A DNA stretch of 64,000 bases from Blastocrithidia nonstop (Eukaryota; Euglenozoa; Kinetoplastea; Trypanosomatida; Trypanosomatidae): positions 620,001 through 684,000 of the forward strand of contig JAQOTN010000041.1 of NCBI GenBank assembly GCA_028554745.1, written 5' to 3'. This document shows, one piece after another, positions 38,867 to 51,571 of this stretch. Both the position numbers and the translations under genes were made by a program. Under the pieces are notes generated by a model. The model had not been told where the DNA came from. It searched no databases and was given only the letters and a program-made list of their open reading frames with translations. Numbering within the stretch: position 1 is the stretch's first letter; each line of letters begins with the position of its first letter.

Positions 38867-40281
38867 TTTAATTAAAATTATGTGCTCAATATATTATGTT
38901 TAGTATTTTAATATTGTCAATCAAGTCTAGAAGAGTAGAGAAAAAAATATATATTTAATATTATTTAAAAATCTTTTAAAAAAACTTTGATTAGTTTTGA
39001 TGCCATAATTTACATAAAATATTGAGGAAAACATTAATGTAGTGAGTAATAATCAAACTTATCAAAAGCTAAAAGTTCTACTTTTCCTCACGAAACTATT
39101 ATTTAACGAAAAACACAAGAAAAAAGCTAAACACATAAACAGACAAACAAATAATTTAATTATTATATTTACTCGTTAAAACTAACAATTTACTTTACTA
39201 TGCTGCATAAAATCAGAAAAATATAAATTTTTTTGTAATAGTAATGAAAACATAAATAAAAATTATGTACATAATAATATTGTTTCACGCAAATCCTTTT
39301 TTCTGAATTTTTTCACAAAGGAAAAGAATGCGATAGCTGTTACAGTGGTAATAGTCAAAAAAAATTTTTCGTTTAAAAAAAGGGAAGAATGGTTGTTACC
39401 TATTTGCACTTTACTAAAAATTTGTTTCACTTTACAATTTTCCGTTTATGAGATTAAGATTTTGACATCCATCGTCGATACTTTTTCTTAATTATAAATA
39501 GCGAAATATATATCTGAAGAAAGAAAAATACAGTGAAAAGTTGCTATATATAGTTAATAGTTGTAATAATTTGTAATAGTGTATTTGTTTGCTTTTAATT
39601 TTAACATAGTAATAATAATAATTTTTAAAAAAAATTATTGATGGTAATAATAATAAATAATATAAATATCTGGTAATTACAATAAATAGCAACAAAACAG
39701 TTTTTAAACTAACTTGTGCCATCGACATTTTTTGCGCTGAATCTGTCTGCAATTAGTGAGGAATTACAGCTCAAATATTAACTGAATTATGATGAATTTT
39801 GTATACTTGTTGCAAACCGTTATGTTATACTTGAGGAAATGACAATATGTTCTTAATTTGTCTTACTTAGGCATTTAAACTGAGCATTTTTCATAAAATA
39901 TTTTACAAAACACAAAAGTTGAAAAGTGTAGTAGTAGGTTGTAAATAATGAAATGTGTTAAATGGTGTCAGTAAAAAATAAAAAAATAAAAAATATACAA
40001 ACCCAATTACTAATTAGGCTGAGTGAAAAGCGATATAAACGTAACGCTAGTAAATATAAACGTTAAATACCTTTAGTCAACAATAAAAAATTTTTAATAA
40101 ATTTACTCATTTTTTCAATTTTATTCTTTGTAATTATATTTAAAAATACGAATTTTATTTATATATATATATATTTATTTTTTTACTTATTTTTTTTTTA
40201 CATTTAGAAAGCTTAAATTTAGTATTAACGACAGTGAGTTGGGATGAAAAAAGAAGTTTATTTCTACTTGATAGTGTTGCT
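38867..40281. other. Intergenic spacer
   Basis: About 1.4 kb, highly AT-rich, with a short AT repeat at 40160-40174. No gene seen. Confidence 0.45.
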
Positions 40282-41613
40282 TTAACGACTTGTCAACAAC
40301 TTAATAAGTTGCAAGTATGAGTTGTCATCTGCGAAAACACCCTTTGTTTCCTCGGTAGCCACACCCGCCTTCAACAACTTGTTTAGTGACGGGAACTCGT
40401 CGAATACGTTGTAGTTGTCCGTTAGCGTTGGTGTGACCGCGTTCAGGCGAACCAGATAAGGTAGGAGTGCAATATCACCCGCATGCATATGATCGCCTCC
40501 GTGGAATGGACCAGCACCAAATGGAGAGTTACACATAAGTTCATTTAACTGTCGCGATGCCCACAGCAACTTCTCTTTGACGTCCTTGGCACGTGGATCG
40601 GCCACAAACGCAACCATCGCAGAGACAAACTAGGCAGTTGCCACCATAAAGTAATTTACCGCGTACGCCTTGTCGGCATCATGGGCAAACGTCAGGGATC
40701 GTCCATCGTGTGAGACGTGATCGACGTACTGGGCAATAGTACGCGATTCGTGAATGTATTGGCCCTCTGGGGTAAGTAAGACGGGCACGGTGCCTCGTGG
40801 GTTGACGTGGGCGAACCAGGCTGGAGGAGGGGCCAAGTCAACATCAACCCAGAATGGCTTAATTTTTTTGGCCGCACACGTGATCAAGACCGCATCGGTG
40901 TAAGGGCTGAGTTTGTTACCAAACAAGGCATACCCACCTTGTGCACCTTTTACCGGCACATTATCTGGCATTCGGCGATTGTGCGCGGGTATATACTCGT
41001 GAAACGGCAGCGTAGAGTTGCGCACCGATGGACGACAAATACTTGCGGCATACAATTTTTTCAGTGTAGGGGCCTGCTCAAATAAGTCGTACGCACAGTA
41101 ATAACTAAGTTGTGCCTTGAGACGAATGAGGAATGGAACCAGTGAGGCCTCTGCCAAGGAGAACTCGTTATCGCAGACAAAGGGACCAGACTACTGCAGG
41201 CTGCACAGGATTTTATCAATATACACAGCATATTCGTTCAGTGCACACCGCTTCTCCTCATTCAGTGGGTCAAATAAGTACTCACGTGCCGCACGAATAA
41301 ACAGGTCGGATTGCTGAATGAAGAAATCAACACGATACCGGTTTTGAGGGGTGTGTGCGGCAAGTGTCTTTTGATCTTCCGTTAACTCATCCAGGTAATT
41401 GCAAATCAAGTTGGACTCAAAGATGAGGCGTTTACCATCGACCTGCAATGTTGGCACCGTTTCTCGTGGGTTGAGTTGTTTGTACCAATCCGGCATATCT
41501 TTTAGTGATACAATTACACGTTCCACATCGATAAGTTTCTCTGCCACCACAATCTCAACACGCTGGCAGTATGGGCAAGAGGGATATATAAATAGCTTTA
41601 GTGCTGGTTGCAT
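40282..41613 (-). CDS. TDR1: Thiol-dependent reductase, TDR1/Tc52 type
   Basis: 443 residues, the size of Leishmania TDR1 and T. cruzi Tc52, trypanosomatid proteins with two fused GST-like halves that catalyse glutathione-dependent thiol reactions. First half: LKLFIYPSCPYCQRV with the redox pair CPYC at residues 13-16, then WYKQLNPRETVPTLQVDGK and FESNLICNYLDEL, the thioredoxin-fold glutathione site. Second half: YALFGNKLSPYTDAVLI, where the Cys is replaced by Ser (SPYT), then WFAHVNPRGTVPVLLTPEG and HESRTIAQYVDHV. Two in-frame TAG codons (41191-41193 and 40630-40632) read as Glu join what would otherwise be three pieces: LCSLQ-E-SGPFVCDNE and VATA-E-FVSAM. TAA at 40282 is the stop. The gene is more GC-rich than its flanks. 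Confidence 0.93.
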
Positions 41614-41919
41614 TCTGACTTTTGGCTTAGAAATAATAGTATTTTTAAATATCTATTATTTGATTAAGATGTATTCTTATAAACGTGAGTTTGTGATATA
41701 GTATCTTTTTGCTGATCTATAACTTTCCTCAAATCAATATATAATTTTTATTTTGATAAAATAAAAAAATAATAACAAAGAAAGAATAGTGATAGGATAA
41801 CTTTAACATAACACAAACATATATCTTTAATAATATTAAAAATATATCATGATTTCGAATGTTGCTTAGTGTGTTAAAATTAATTTAAAAATTTCGTATT
41901 TGTTGTTTATACCTTTTTT
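41614..41919. other. Intergenic spacer
   Basis: Short AT-rich spacer between TDR1 and the next gene. An AG preceding the TDR1 Met (about 41615) is a possible acceptor. Confidence 0.35.
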
Positions 41920-43131
41920 TTACGATACCGTGGCATCGCTCTACTGCAATCGACGAAGCAATGTCTTTGCCAAATATATAGTTTGATCTTCACTTAAATT
42001 AGAGTCTAGTGGTGTCTTAATAAAATAAGCATTGAGCAAATTAGCATCACGTGTTGACAACATGGACGTCTGCATCGTTTGCCATAATCGATAATTGGCA
42101 CGCAAACTCAAAAATGTATTCTCATCTTTTGTAAAGGTTTGCACATAGCGTGCACTCTGCTACTTATTTGCAGCTCATAGTGCACAAGCAAATGTGGCTA
42201 ATGGCACAAGTATTTAGTTTACTTGTCTCTACCGCGTGGGTGTAAAACAGCCTCGCATTGCCGTGTCTGCCCCAACACCGATGAGTAAAGATGAGCACAA
42301 TTCATTTGATTGCGATGGTGCAAACAATGACAATGCACGCGTAAGATTATGTTTTTAATTATTATTGCTACTACACAAAATATCATTCTCCGTGTTATTA
42401 TGTGATGTAGCACTACTATTACAATTTTACATTTACAGGTCAGTAGTACGACTACGTTAGTTTTTTTATAATTGTAGTCCATTATATTGACGAACAACAC
42501 CAAAGGGCAAATTGTTTGTTGCTTCGACAAAAAGTATATCAGACAGAGGCAAATAACGATGCGAACGCCCAACTCGTTCGATGGCCTCACTCAGGAACAT
42601 GGATGATGACGATGAATGTGAGCATGGTACATGTGGAATGAATAAAGCCGATCGTAGCGGACGCTGAAAGTCACCGAGCAGGAGCCGATCACACCAGATG
42701 CCCATGTATTACGGCACAGGTGCAGAATCTCACAGCTGTGGTGCACGAGATGCTGCAAACGCAGAAGCACCTCGTCGGTTGTGCTTTTTACTTGATAATA
42801 TGATTTGTGATGATATTTTTTTACCAGTTATACTGTGACGTGCTCTGTAAGCTTACTGACCATGCTTATTGTTGTGTGCTAAGATAGCACTCTGTGCTTG
42901 ATAGTACATTCGAGGATTGCCCATGGCATCTCTGCCACGAATATGAGTGAAATCTGGATTGTGCACATCATTTGGACTAGGTCTACACTGTTTGAGAAGT
43001 AAATCAGCAACTTGATTGGCAACTGCCTGAGGTGCGTGTGAGCTCCACTCATTTACAAAGCCAAGGCACACAATCAACTTTTATATCCGTTTCTTGCTCA
43101 ATGATAAAGCTATTCTGTCCATGTTCTTCAT
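41920..43131 (-). CDS. Unknown protein
   Basis: About 403 residues; start MKNMDRIALSLSKKRIEKLI at 43131, stop TAA at 41920. No family recognised. Ordered blocks are KLIVCLGFVNEWSSHAPQAV, THIRGRDAMGNPRMYYQAQS, EYMGIWCDRLLLGDFQRPLR, LSEAIERVGRSHRYLPLSDI, NNLPFGVVRQYN, LLIGVGADTAMRGCF and a helical C-terminus NEILVPLATFACALWAANKE, with a Ser/Asn-rich insert at about residues 232-270. The first residues are basic and could be a weak mitochondrial signal. Glu at NEIL and elsewhere is TAA or TAG. It lies directly upstream (higher coordinates) of TDR1 on the same strand, but nothing links their roles. Confidence 0.68.
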
Positions 43132-44052
43132 CGATTACAACTTTATTCCCTTACTTTTCAACTACTTTCTACGCTTTTTACTAAATGTATCTATTACTAT
43201 TAACTTCGTATTACAGCAGAAAAAAGAAAAAACGTGCATACAAAAATTAAAAGCAGAAAAGGGTAATTTATTACATTTTCTGTTTTTTATGATTATTTAT
43301 ATTATGTATGCTAACATGTACACAAACAATATATTGTGCTATCTTACATGCAAACGCTTATAATGATGGTGATGATGATGACTTTAATATTTTTAATTAA
43401 TCATATCATCTTGATAAAATGTAGAATAATGAAGGAGACTAAGATCAAATACTCTCTTCAATCATTATTAAGTATTCGTTATGTAAAAAAATGATAAATA
43501 ATATAGTAAACATATCAATAGTTGGCACTAATATTAAATTTTATTTATCTTTAAAATATAAATAACTAAATTGTATTCTACATTGCTTATTTTTCTTTCT
43601 ATTAACTAGTTTTTCAAAAGTCTTATCGTATCAACATCTCACCGTCAACATCAACAATAACAACAGTATGTAGCACACCTATAACACAAGATAAAAAATC
43701 AAAATAATATGTTAGCAAACACATATATTATATAAAAGTTCTGTAGGCATTTTAATCTTATCAAACACAAAACGTAAAGGTATTTTCATACACCATAAGA
43801 ACAAAAATATAAACTTGAATGCGGACACTTTATTGCGAGTTGCTCATCAGCTAATGCATCTTACGAATCAATTCATGATGATACGCAGCTATAGTTTGTT
43901 TTTTTCTTTTAGCAATCTTGTACACGTTTCCAATTCAATAACTATAATTTAAAAAAAGATTTCTATTATAAAGACAGTTAGTGTAAACTATTTATGCAAG
44001 TCGAAGGCAAACAATAATATATTTTCTTAAATAATGCCAAATTAAATTTTTT
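43132..44052. other. Intergenic spacer
   Basis: About 0.9 kb, AT-rich, no gene seen. Confidence 0.4.
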
Positions 44053-45447
44053 TTACTCTGTTGCAGTTGCTGTGGCAACTTTCTTTATTGAATCTGGTGA
44101 ACAGTCATTCTTATCTTCATCAATTGCCTCACGTGTGCTACGCTCACTTGCAAGATCGCTTTGATTTTTCGTATCTATACCTTGTTCCATTGTTGTTTTT
44201 GTTGTAGTTGTAGTAGTGCTACCAATATCACTGTTACCATTATCTGTAGTACTATTACTATCATTCAATGTATAAGTCTATTTACTTTCGTTATTTGAAC
44301 TACTGTCAACATGATCACCTTGTGCGATGGCCTTCTCACGACGCAGTTTCTACGCCTCCTCTTTGCGTGTGCGAAGTTGCAACTCACGTGCCTCACGTAT
44401 TTTACGTCGTGTATTGACGAGTACCGTGTCATCGCGGTCTTCTCGCAAAAATAACGTGGCCCCTTCCAGCTATGAGGCCTGCAGTTATGTAATCGCACGG
44501 GCAGCATCCTATGGCGTGGTAAACTACACCATCGCCCGTCCACCGGAGAAGATGCGGCAAAAGGTAACCTATGCCACCTGTCGTAGGTGATCTTTAAGTG
44601 TGTGCCAGGTGGTGTCATCGGAGAGTCCCGTAATTTGTACACGCTGCCCGACTAGCTTGCGCACCCCATCAATCTACACCTCCACCGCGGTCAGCGTGAG
44701 TGGGTCAATGCGACGAATCGGAGGGGCAAAGCTTGGCGGGGCGGCGGACCAGGCATCCTGACTCATACCTTCCTCACTTTCCCGATGAGAGCTACCTCGG
44801 TCGAACTAACTACTACCCCATGATTTATTTCTGGACGAGAACGACTGTCCTCTGCCAAAGCCAAATCGACTTTCATGATCGCCTCCTCTGCCTCCACGGC
44901 CTCGGCCAAACCCACGTGAGGGTCGATCTCGGTTATTACTATTGTTACTACTACTATTACTTCCCCATCCACCACCGTTATCGTTGAACTCCTCATCACT
45001 GCTACCCCACCGTGAGGAGCCTCTGCCTCCACCTCCACCACCGCCTCGTCGGTCACGTGATCCTCAGCCGCCTCCACTGTTGCTGCTGGAGGCACTACCC
45101 CATGATGAGGAGGCTGTGTTAGATTAGCCTCACCCGCTATTATTACTGCTGCCTCGTCCAGTTCGACTTCCACGTGATTTATTGTTATTATTACTACCTT
45201 CACTACCACTACCACTACCCCATCCTTTGCTAGAACTACCCCAGCCATCCTCGTTATCGTTATCGTCACGATCACGATTGCCTTTATTACTACTATTACT
45301 ACCCCATCCATCATCGCCATTGGCGTCTTCGTCATCCTTGGCAGAGCCCCAACCACCGGAGCTGCTGCTGCTGCTGCTGGCGCTACCCCATCCTTGCAAA
45401 CAGAGTGGGGTCAAGCGGAGCAGTGAAAACACTGAGCGTCGTAGCAT
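44053..45447 (-). CDS. RGG2: RNA-editing mediator RGG2 (RESC13)
   Basis: 464 residues with the architecture of trypanosome RGG2: a mitochondrial signal, a Gly-rich region with GWG and RG repeats, and a C-terminal RRM. RGG2 is part of the RNA-editing substrate-binding complex and promotes guide-RNA-directed U insertion/deletion on kinetoplast mRNAs. Seen: MLRRSVFSLLRLTPLCL; GWGS repeated about ten times; RRGGGGGGGRG and GRGRGGRGG; the RRM at about 270-345 with VQITGLSDDTTWHTLKDHLR, VAEVTFCRIFSGGRAMVEF (RNP1-like) and TTPEDAARAITELQASELEG; a charged helical tail. In the RRM, TAG and TAA supply the Glu of VAEV, MVEF, PEDAA, ITEL and ASEL. Trp in the GWG repeats is written both TGG and TGA. Stop TAA at 44053. 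Confidence 0.92.
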
Positions 45448-46072
45448 GACAACGTTGTGATTACAAAAAAAAAAAATATTATATACGAATATTTGTATTT
45501 GTATGTGCGTACTGATATGTGATATTTTTAAAACTGATTTGTAATTGTATTGATAATTTTAAAAAAAGGATGATTTAACAATATTACGTTACTTGAAGTA
45601 GACAATAGTGTATGAGCAAATACTATACATTTCTACAGTACACGTTGTCACACATTACTACACTCAAATAAGCTTGAAATTAATAAAAAGACATGTTGAT
45701 AATGTCAATACAAATATATTCACTTATATTGATTAGTTGGTTTTTCTTTGAAAATGGTCTGAAAGCAAAGGAATGAGTATGTGTGAGCACAAATTAAAAA
45801 GTTGTTTAATAATGTATCACAAAGTAGAAAAAATGTTACTAAAGAGTTAGAGCTCCTCTTATCGTTAATATGAAATTGTAATTGTAAATTAACACACAAC
45901 TATGTCTTTTCTTTCATTTAAAAATAAGTGAAACTATTTAAGTGATCGATGGTACAATAACCAACTGATTAGTAAAATAAAATACTATAATAAATTTTGT
46001 TTTATAAATAAAACGTACATAAGAATTTATTTATTTAAGTAATGTATGATAGCTAAACGCAGTGTTAGTTCG
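45448..46072. other. Intergenic spacer
   Basis: About 0.6 kb, AT-rich, no gene seen. Confidence 0.4.
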
Positions 46073-47482
46073 TTAATCCTACAACTCCGCTTCCGTCTCA
46101 TAGCCTTCTTTGCGGTGCAGTAAGTAGGACATAATACCACTCCACACCACTTGCACACCAGACGTGTAGGCAATACGCATGTGACCAGGAATGTAATAGA
46201 ACATGGGCAGTCAGTTTAATGACCAAAATGCAAATCCATACTTGACAATGTCAGGGAAATCATTGTATAACTTATACTGCACATCTTCACGAACACAATT
46301 CTTGTACTCGTGCATGTTGAAGTGATGATTATCTACCATACGATAAAAATAACCCATCTTATGCACCGTAACGTCTTGCAACTCACGCTCGCTATTGTGA
46401 AGCGGGAAGTGTAACTCAAACAGAGCATGCGGGCTTTCACTGTGTGATATGGTGGATATCTGCTACTTACTTGCACTCTTGTTGCCCTTTTAACTATTTA
46501 TACTACTACTACTACTGATAGTATGTTCACTATCAATGTCATTGTCATCTTCGCCTGCCAACACCACTCGTTCACGTGGCGGACTGCTTCAACCTCGTAC
46601 ATTCAGATAATTAGCGATGGTGCGAACTTTGTTAACAGAGTAACGCTTTTGCAATTCTGAAACTGGTTGCTCTTGTGTTTAACCTGTAAACTATTGCTCT
46701 CCTTACTGAAACTGTTCATCTGGTGAACTTATCGCAAGTGTAGGGTCGGCATTGAGCATGACTTGTCTACGTTGATGTGGCAACGTGTACTGAGTGTTGT
46801 GGTGGTAGCTATGATGAAAGACCTCCGTCACACGGCGCCGACCATCACGGCCATCGCGGAAAATCACAAAGTGGTCCAGTGCCGTCACGTAGATGAGGAA
46901 AAGTGGATTAGTAAACTGAGCCACACACCAGCTCAAGAAGCCTTTGGTCAGTGCCTGTGTCTTGGTGATGCCATGGGGCGAGATGTATCTGTCAAGGACG
47001 CGGTATACTCACAAGAAAAATGGCACCCCAAAGACAAGAGGAAAACTACAAAAGATAAGACTTCGACGCAGATCTACTAACACCTTGGTGGAGGACTATT
47101 TTTGGGTGTCAAAACGCGATGTATTACTCTTTTTTGTAGTTATTTGGGTGCCGTTACTAGTCAACTAACTAATTATTTTTACGCTTGTATTAGCTGCATC
47201 TGTCAGATCAGAAGTCTACTTTGTATTTAGCTTGGCGTGCCTTTTGCGACGTCATGCCTGTCACACAAGATACGGTGAGGTCATTTCTACCAGTAACGAA
47301 GATGAGGCACTTTATGACGGTAGTTATGATCGACGTAGTGGTGGTCTGCACCTTGTGAATGGGTCATACACGGTCTGACACATCACATCCCCTCAGAACC
47401 CAACAAACGAACACAGTAGCATATTTGTCGTCAATGGGTGAGACTTGAGGCGGTGAGACAGCTTACGAAGGATAAATTTCAT
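46073..47482 (-). CDS. Mpv17/PMP22-family membrane protein
   Basis: 469 residues, more than twice the family's usual size. Mpv17-family proteins are small four-TM proteins of the mitochondrial inner or peroxisomal membrane, thought to act as channels or solute carriers. Seen: LSHRLKSHPLTTNMLLCSFV then GFWGDVMCQ (family KHPLxTxxxxxGxxxGxGDxxxQ), RSLIFCSFPLVFGVPFFLWV, KGFLSWCVAQFTNPLFLIYV, and the family's end signature YGFAFWSLNWLPMFYYIPGH then RIAYTSGVQVVWSGIMSYLL (family WxxWPxxQxxNFxxVPxxxR then WNxYLS). Polar inserts lie between TM1 and TM2 and between TM3 and TM4. TGA codes the Trp of GFWGD and FLWVY. Start Met 47480-47482; last codons TAG then GAT then TAA at 46073. Confidence 0.85.
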
Positions 47483-48224
47483 GATTATGTTCACTATTAA
47501 TTTACGTCGCACTTATTGTATGTATGTAATTGCTAGAAAATAATTATTATAAATTTGGATGGTGGTATACAAGAATAATTGAGGTATGAAAAAAAAAAGA
47601 ATAAAGTAAAAATGTAATGGCTTTAATATAAATAAAAATAAATTCTGCGAATGTGAATGATAATCACGAAAAAAGAAAAAAAAACCATCAGTCAGTACTT
47701 TTTTTGTGGTATTATAAATGTGTAAACACCTATAATAGAATATTTTGGTGTTAATAAAATTTGTAATGTAATGTGCGTTCACACAATTGCATCGTATAAA
47801 CAATACAGTCAGGAAACAATTTATATGTGAATAATAATTATAATTATATAGCATCAAAAAACGAAGAAAAGAAAAGTAACATACAAAACTAATTTAGCAA
47901 GAAAACAATAATTTTTTTTTAAAAATAATTTTAAATTGAAAGAGAATAAAGAGAGGAAATAGAGTGTAGTAAATTCGTACAAGTCACACATTGTAACACA
48001 CACACACACAAAATATAAAGCAAGTAGATACTGGTAATATATGTGTGTAATTGCTTTCAAGGTAGTGAATGGCAGAGAGAGGTGTTTTGTTGTATTATCT
48101 TTTTGTATTTAATATAGTTTTTGAAAAAGAAAATATAGGTGTGTAAATATATCATTATGAAGTTATGGAATGAAATTAAATATCTTTGTTTAAAAAGTGT
48201 GTATATTGTTTTTACCGTTGTTTA
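47483..48224. other. Intergenic spacer
   Basis: About 0.74 kb, AT-rich with purine runs on the plus strand at 47937-47965, a possible polypyrimidine tract for the Mpv17-like gene. Confidence 0.4.
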
Positions 48225-51041
48225 TTACAGTGAGTAGATACTCTGAGTGAGCATAATGTCTTCTATATTGCTCTTGCACACGGGACATTTGTTCTTGTAG
48301 AATTGTCGCACTCGCTTCTACACTTTCTCGTGCTTGACAGGCACCTTTGCCTACTGCTTATTTGATTTCTGTAATACATGCTGCGATGAATAATGCTGCT
48401 GCTGTGAAGTTGTTGGTGGTGATGGTGGTGACTGTTCGTCCTACTACGCGGTGTGTATCTCCACCACAGCTGAAGTAATTTACGGCAAGTTGTGAAGTTG
48501 ATGTTGATGTTGCTTCTACTATTACTACTACGCTGCATTGTTCATTTCTTGTCCTTGTAGTACTTGATTAATTGTATTGTTTCGATTTGTATGACTGCTT
48601 GTAACGCTGATGGCATGATTGTCTTCATGTACTACATTACCATTGGTTGTGGTGTTTGTAGTTACTGCAGTGGTTTCTATATTTACATCATTTATTTGAC
48701 TTGAACGAGAACGTGTGTGCGTTAGGGCGGAGAAGACACTTTTCAATTTTTTCACACCACGTCTGCACTGTTACGCTTGCCGTTCAAACAAACTCGATTG
48801 TGACATACATGATTGCTACTTCACCCCAATACATGGATAGCACAAAAGATGATTGCACGGAAGCAACAGGGCTACCGCATCATCGTCATTGATGTCACTC
48901 TCATTGGTTTACACTGGCAGTTCATTCAAGAGAAGTTGTGCATTCTCACTTCACACATGATCTTCATTCGGCTTATGGGTATTAGGTGAGGCTAAAGTAC
49001 AGATGTTAGACTTAGAGCTGTTGTTTATACTAATATTATCATCATTAATATTGATGTTGTTACTACCTCCACCACTACCACCACCATTATTGCTATTGGT
49101 ATTACTTGTGTGTGTTACATTGGTACAAGTTAACGAATTGGGGTGCAACTGTGAGGATGGCCAAATCGATCGAGACGACAGCAGAGTCGATGCACTTCGA
49201 TTACTTCACAGACGACTGTACAAGTGAGACAATTTGAGTGTTCGATGACACAGGCTACAGTGCACCTGACCAAACTTACCCTGTTGATGTAAATCACACG
49301 TGTGTGGTGCTACTTGTGATTTCTTGCCAACTTCATCACTGGTGTGAATATGGTCATGGTGCGTACAGCTGCACGCTCGCTAACCAAACGCATCACTTGC
49401 ACTTTGGTGTGTGTTTACACCAGATGAGCATGGTGCTGTTGATGATAGCGAAGTATGCGGTAGATGTGTTGTCTGCGAAGCCGTCAGAGACGAAGACGAG
49501 GCTGTTATTGTGGAGGCAGCAGCGTTATGTGCGTTGGTAGTTGAGGTGGTATTGTTAACATGAGCAGGAGAATGAGTAGTATTAGTTACTTAGCCTGCTG
49601 CTCCTACTGCTGCTGCTGCTGTTGCTGTTGTTGTAGTAGTAGTAGTAGTAGTTGTAGTGTTAGGTGTTATTGCGTTAGTTGGATGCGTTGAGAGTGAATC
49701 GGGCAAAAACTTAAAACCATACCGACGAACCGTCTGTTGTGCGTTCACCAGCTGTGCGTTAATCGTACGCTCCTCTTGCCACTTCGATAAGGTAAAGATA
49801 AAGTACATGATCATTGACAGCACCGTAATCACACCCACAAAGAGTGTTAGTGTGGAGAGAAGTAAAACGAAACGGGCCCGTTCACTAATGTACAGTGCAT
49901 CGGTGCCACTACCATTGTACATACAACCTTGACACCGGTTAACCGTGTCGACGTACTCGTAATTAGGACACTTGCTCTGTACCTCACGAATGGGCATACA
50001 TGACATGGTTGCACAACACCACACACACTCCTCTGGATTTGTGTAAATGTGTGATGTAACTTACCTCATGGATGAGTAGTGTGCGTTGCACAACTTACAC
50101 GTACTCATGTGGGCACATCGTGAGGGGCATTCTTCGTTTGTAATAATTGGGGTACCACCACGTGTACAGGAGGTTCGAGTCTTGAGTACGTCGGCAAAAG
50201 ATGCAGGTAATACAAACAGTTACTACTACTACACTTCTTTTTCTTCGTCTTCTTGCTAGTGGTGTTGTTTTTGCTATAAATGCTATTTCTTCATTGATGA
50301 TTACATTTATTAATACTATTCAGTTTATGTAGAAGACAATGATAGAGTAGATGTAGAAGTTAACTACAATGATTAATGTTTTGTATAAGCAGAAATGCAA
50401 CGCTGCTCTTCACAACACCAACCACACTCATGTCGCTGAGCCTATTCATCATTCAAGCAACTGTCAACGTCATGGTAGCTTGAACACACGTCATCGAAGC
50501 TGCACCGGGGTTCATCTTTGCCCACGGCATTCCGATCAAACACACAGTGTGAGCCCTGTGGACAACACAGAGCTGCATTTCGGCTCGCACAACACTACTC
50601 GTCCTGCGCGCAGTCGGTGACCACGTACGTAGAAGATGACCCACAACACTTTGTACCAGCCGCTACACAGTATAAGAATGGGCTAGACCCACAACAAATA
50701 GGCGCATCCATCGGACACGCCAGTGAGCTGTCTCCGCAGAAGTGATTGGTAAAATTTACCCCGGCCTTGCCAAGAGCTGGAATAGTCATCAGCACACTAC
50801 TTGAGGCGTTACCTCTTACAAACGGCAGGTAAGTAGTTCCTATGACTGATTACGAGTTAAATTTAGTAGCTGAATGATCAGAAGCGTCAACATTTACTTT
50901 CACAGGGGCTAATGTTTATTGGTCAGCCAATGCAAATCACGCAATGCTCTCTTCAGTTCAGGTCATTGTCAACGTAATTAGTATAGCTATTGTTGATAAC
51001 AATACAAAAGAGCAAAGCTTATGCATCTGGCTCATAAGCAT
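48225..51041 (-). CDS. PSI-repeat membrane RING protein, probable E3 ligase
   Basis: 938 residues. Signal peptide MHKLCSFVLLSTIAILITLT, a Cys-rich ectodomain with at least two PSI-like repeats (plexin-type; HECGWCC and EECVWCC with flanking Cys), a single TM at about 391-416 (VLLLSTLTLFVGVITVLSMI), then a cytosolic region. The RING ligands are spread out: CSLC (about 595/598), PCNHLLCYPC (729-737) and KCPVCK (919/922), with Asn/Ser/Gly inserts of about 130 and 180 residues between them. Membrane RING proteins usually ubiquitinate membrane cargo; the ectodomain partner is unknown. Two runs of consecutive reassigned stops are in frame: UAG UAG UAA UAG UAG at 48516-48530 and UAG UAG UAG UAA at 50220-50231. 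Start Met 51039-51041, end TAA 48225. Confidence 0.8.
48516..48530 (-). other. Five consecutive reassigned stop codons (Glu run)
   Basis: In the frame of the PSI-RING gene the coding strand reads TAG TAG TAA TAG TAG, giving five Glu. The frame continues to the RING's last Cys pair, so all five must be read as sense. Confidence 0.75.
50220..50231 (-). other. Four consecutive reassigned stop codons
   Basis: Coding strand TAG TAG TAG TAA in the linker between two PSI-like repeats of the PSI-RING gene, read as four Glu. Confidence 0.7.
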
Positions 51042-51571
51042 TATTAAGTGGTATATAACTCTATAGTAATAATGGTAATAATAATTATTATTATTTCTTA
51101 TAATAAAAAAAAAAGTTATGATATATTTTGCTATATTAAAATATACTAAATATTCACAACTAATTGTGATGAAAAGTTCTGGAAAAAATAGCTTTTGCTG
51201 TTAGTCAAGTGTAAAGTAAACAAATAATATTAATAAATGATATATTTTGATAGCAAATAGCAACAAATTATTAATAAGTGGCTTATTGGTAAAGATCAGA
51301 TTATGTATCAGTAATGTATGTGACAATATAAAGTGCTAATAACTGAAGTAAGGTAAAAAGTTGTCAAAATCAGTAAGGAAAAAAAAATTACTTTCTTTTT
51401 TTTTTTTTTTTGATTTATTTTTAAGCACCAATTTCTATATTATGGAACATACTTAAACTTTATGTAATTTAGTAAAGCAAATATAAAAGAGTAAACTTAG
51501 AATATGCAATTATTTTTATACTGAAATATAAATGTTTTTATATTACTTCTTTTATACGTTTATTTGCTTTA
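51042..51571. other. Intergenic spacer
   Basis: AT-rich spacer between CstF-50 and the PSI-RING gene, with a T run near 51398-51411. No gene seen. Confidence 0.4.

Noticed and set aside
40282-41613. TDR1 as a pseudogene broken in three by stop codons
   Set aside because: Both interruptions are TAG in the correct frame, the protein is otherwise complete and well conserved, and the same pattern recurs in every other conserved gene.
48228-48540. Alternative minus frame with a coiled-coil-like reading (QEQMSRVQEQYRRH)
   Set aside because: The adjacent frame is continuous with the upstream TM and RING ligands and ends in KCPVCKSNIED, so it was preferred.
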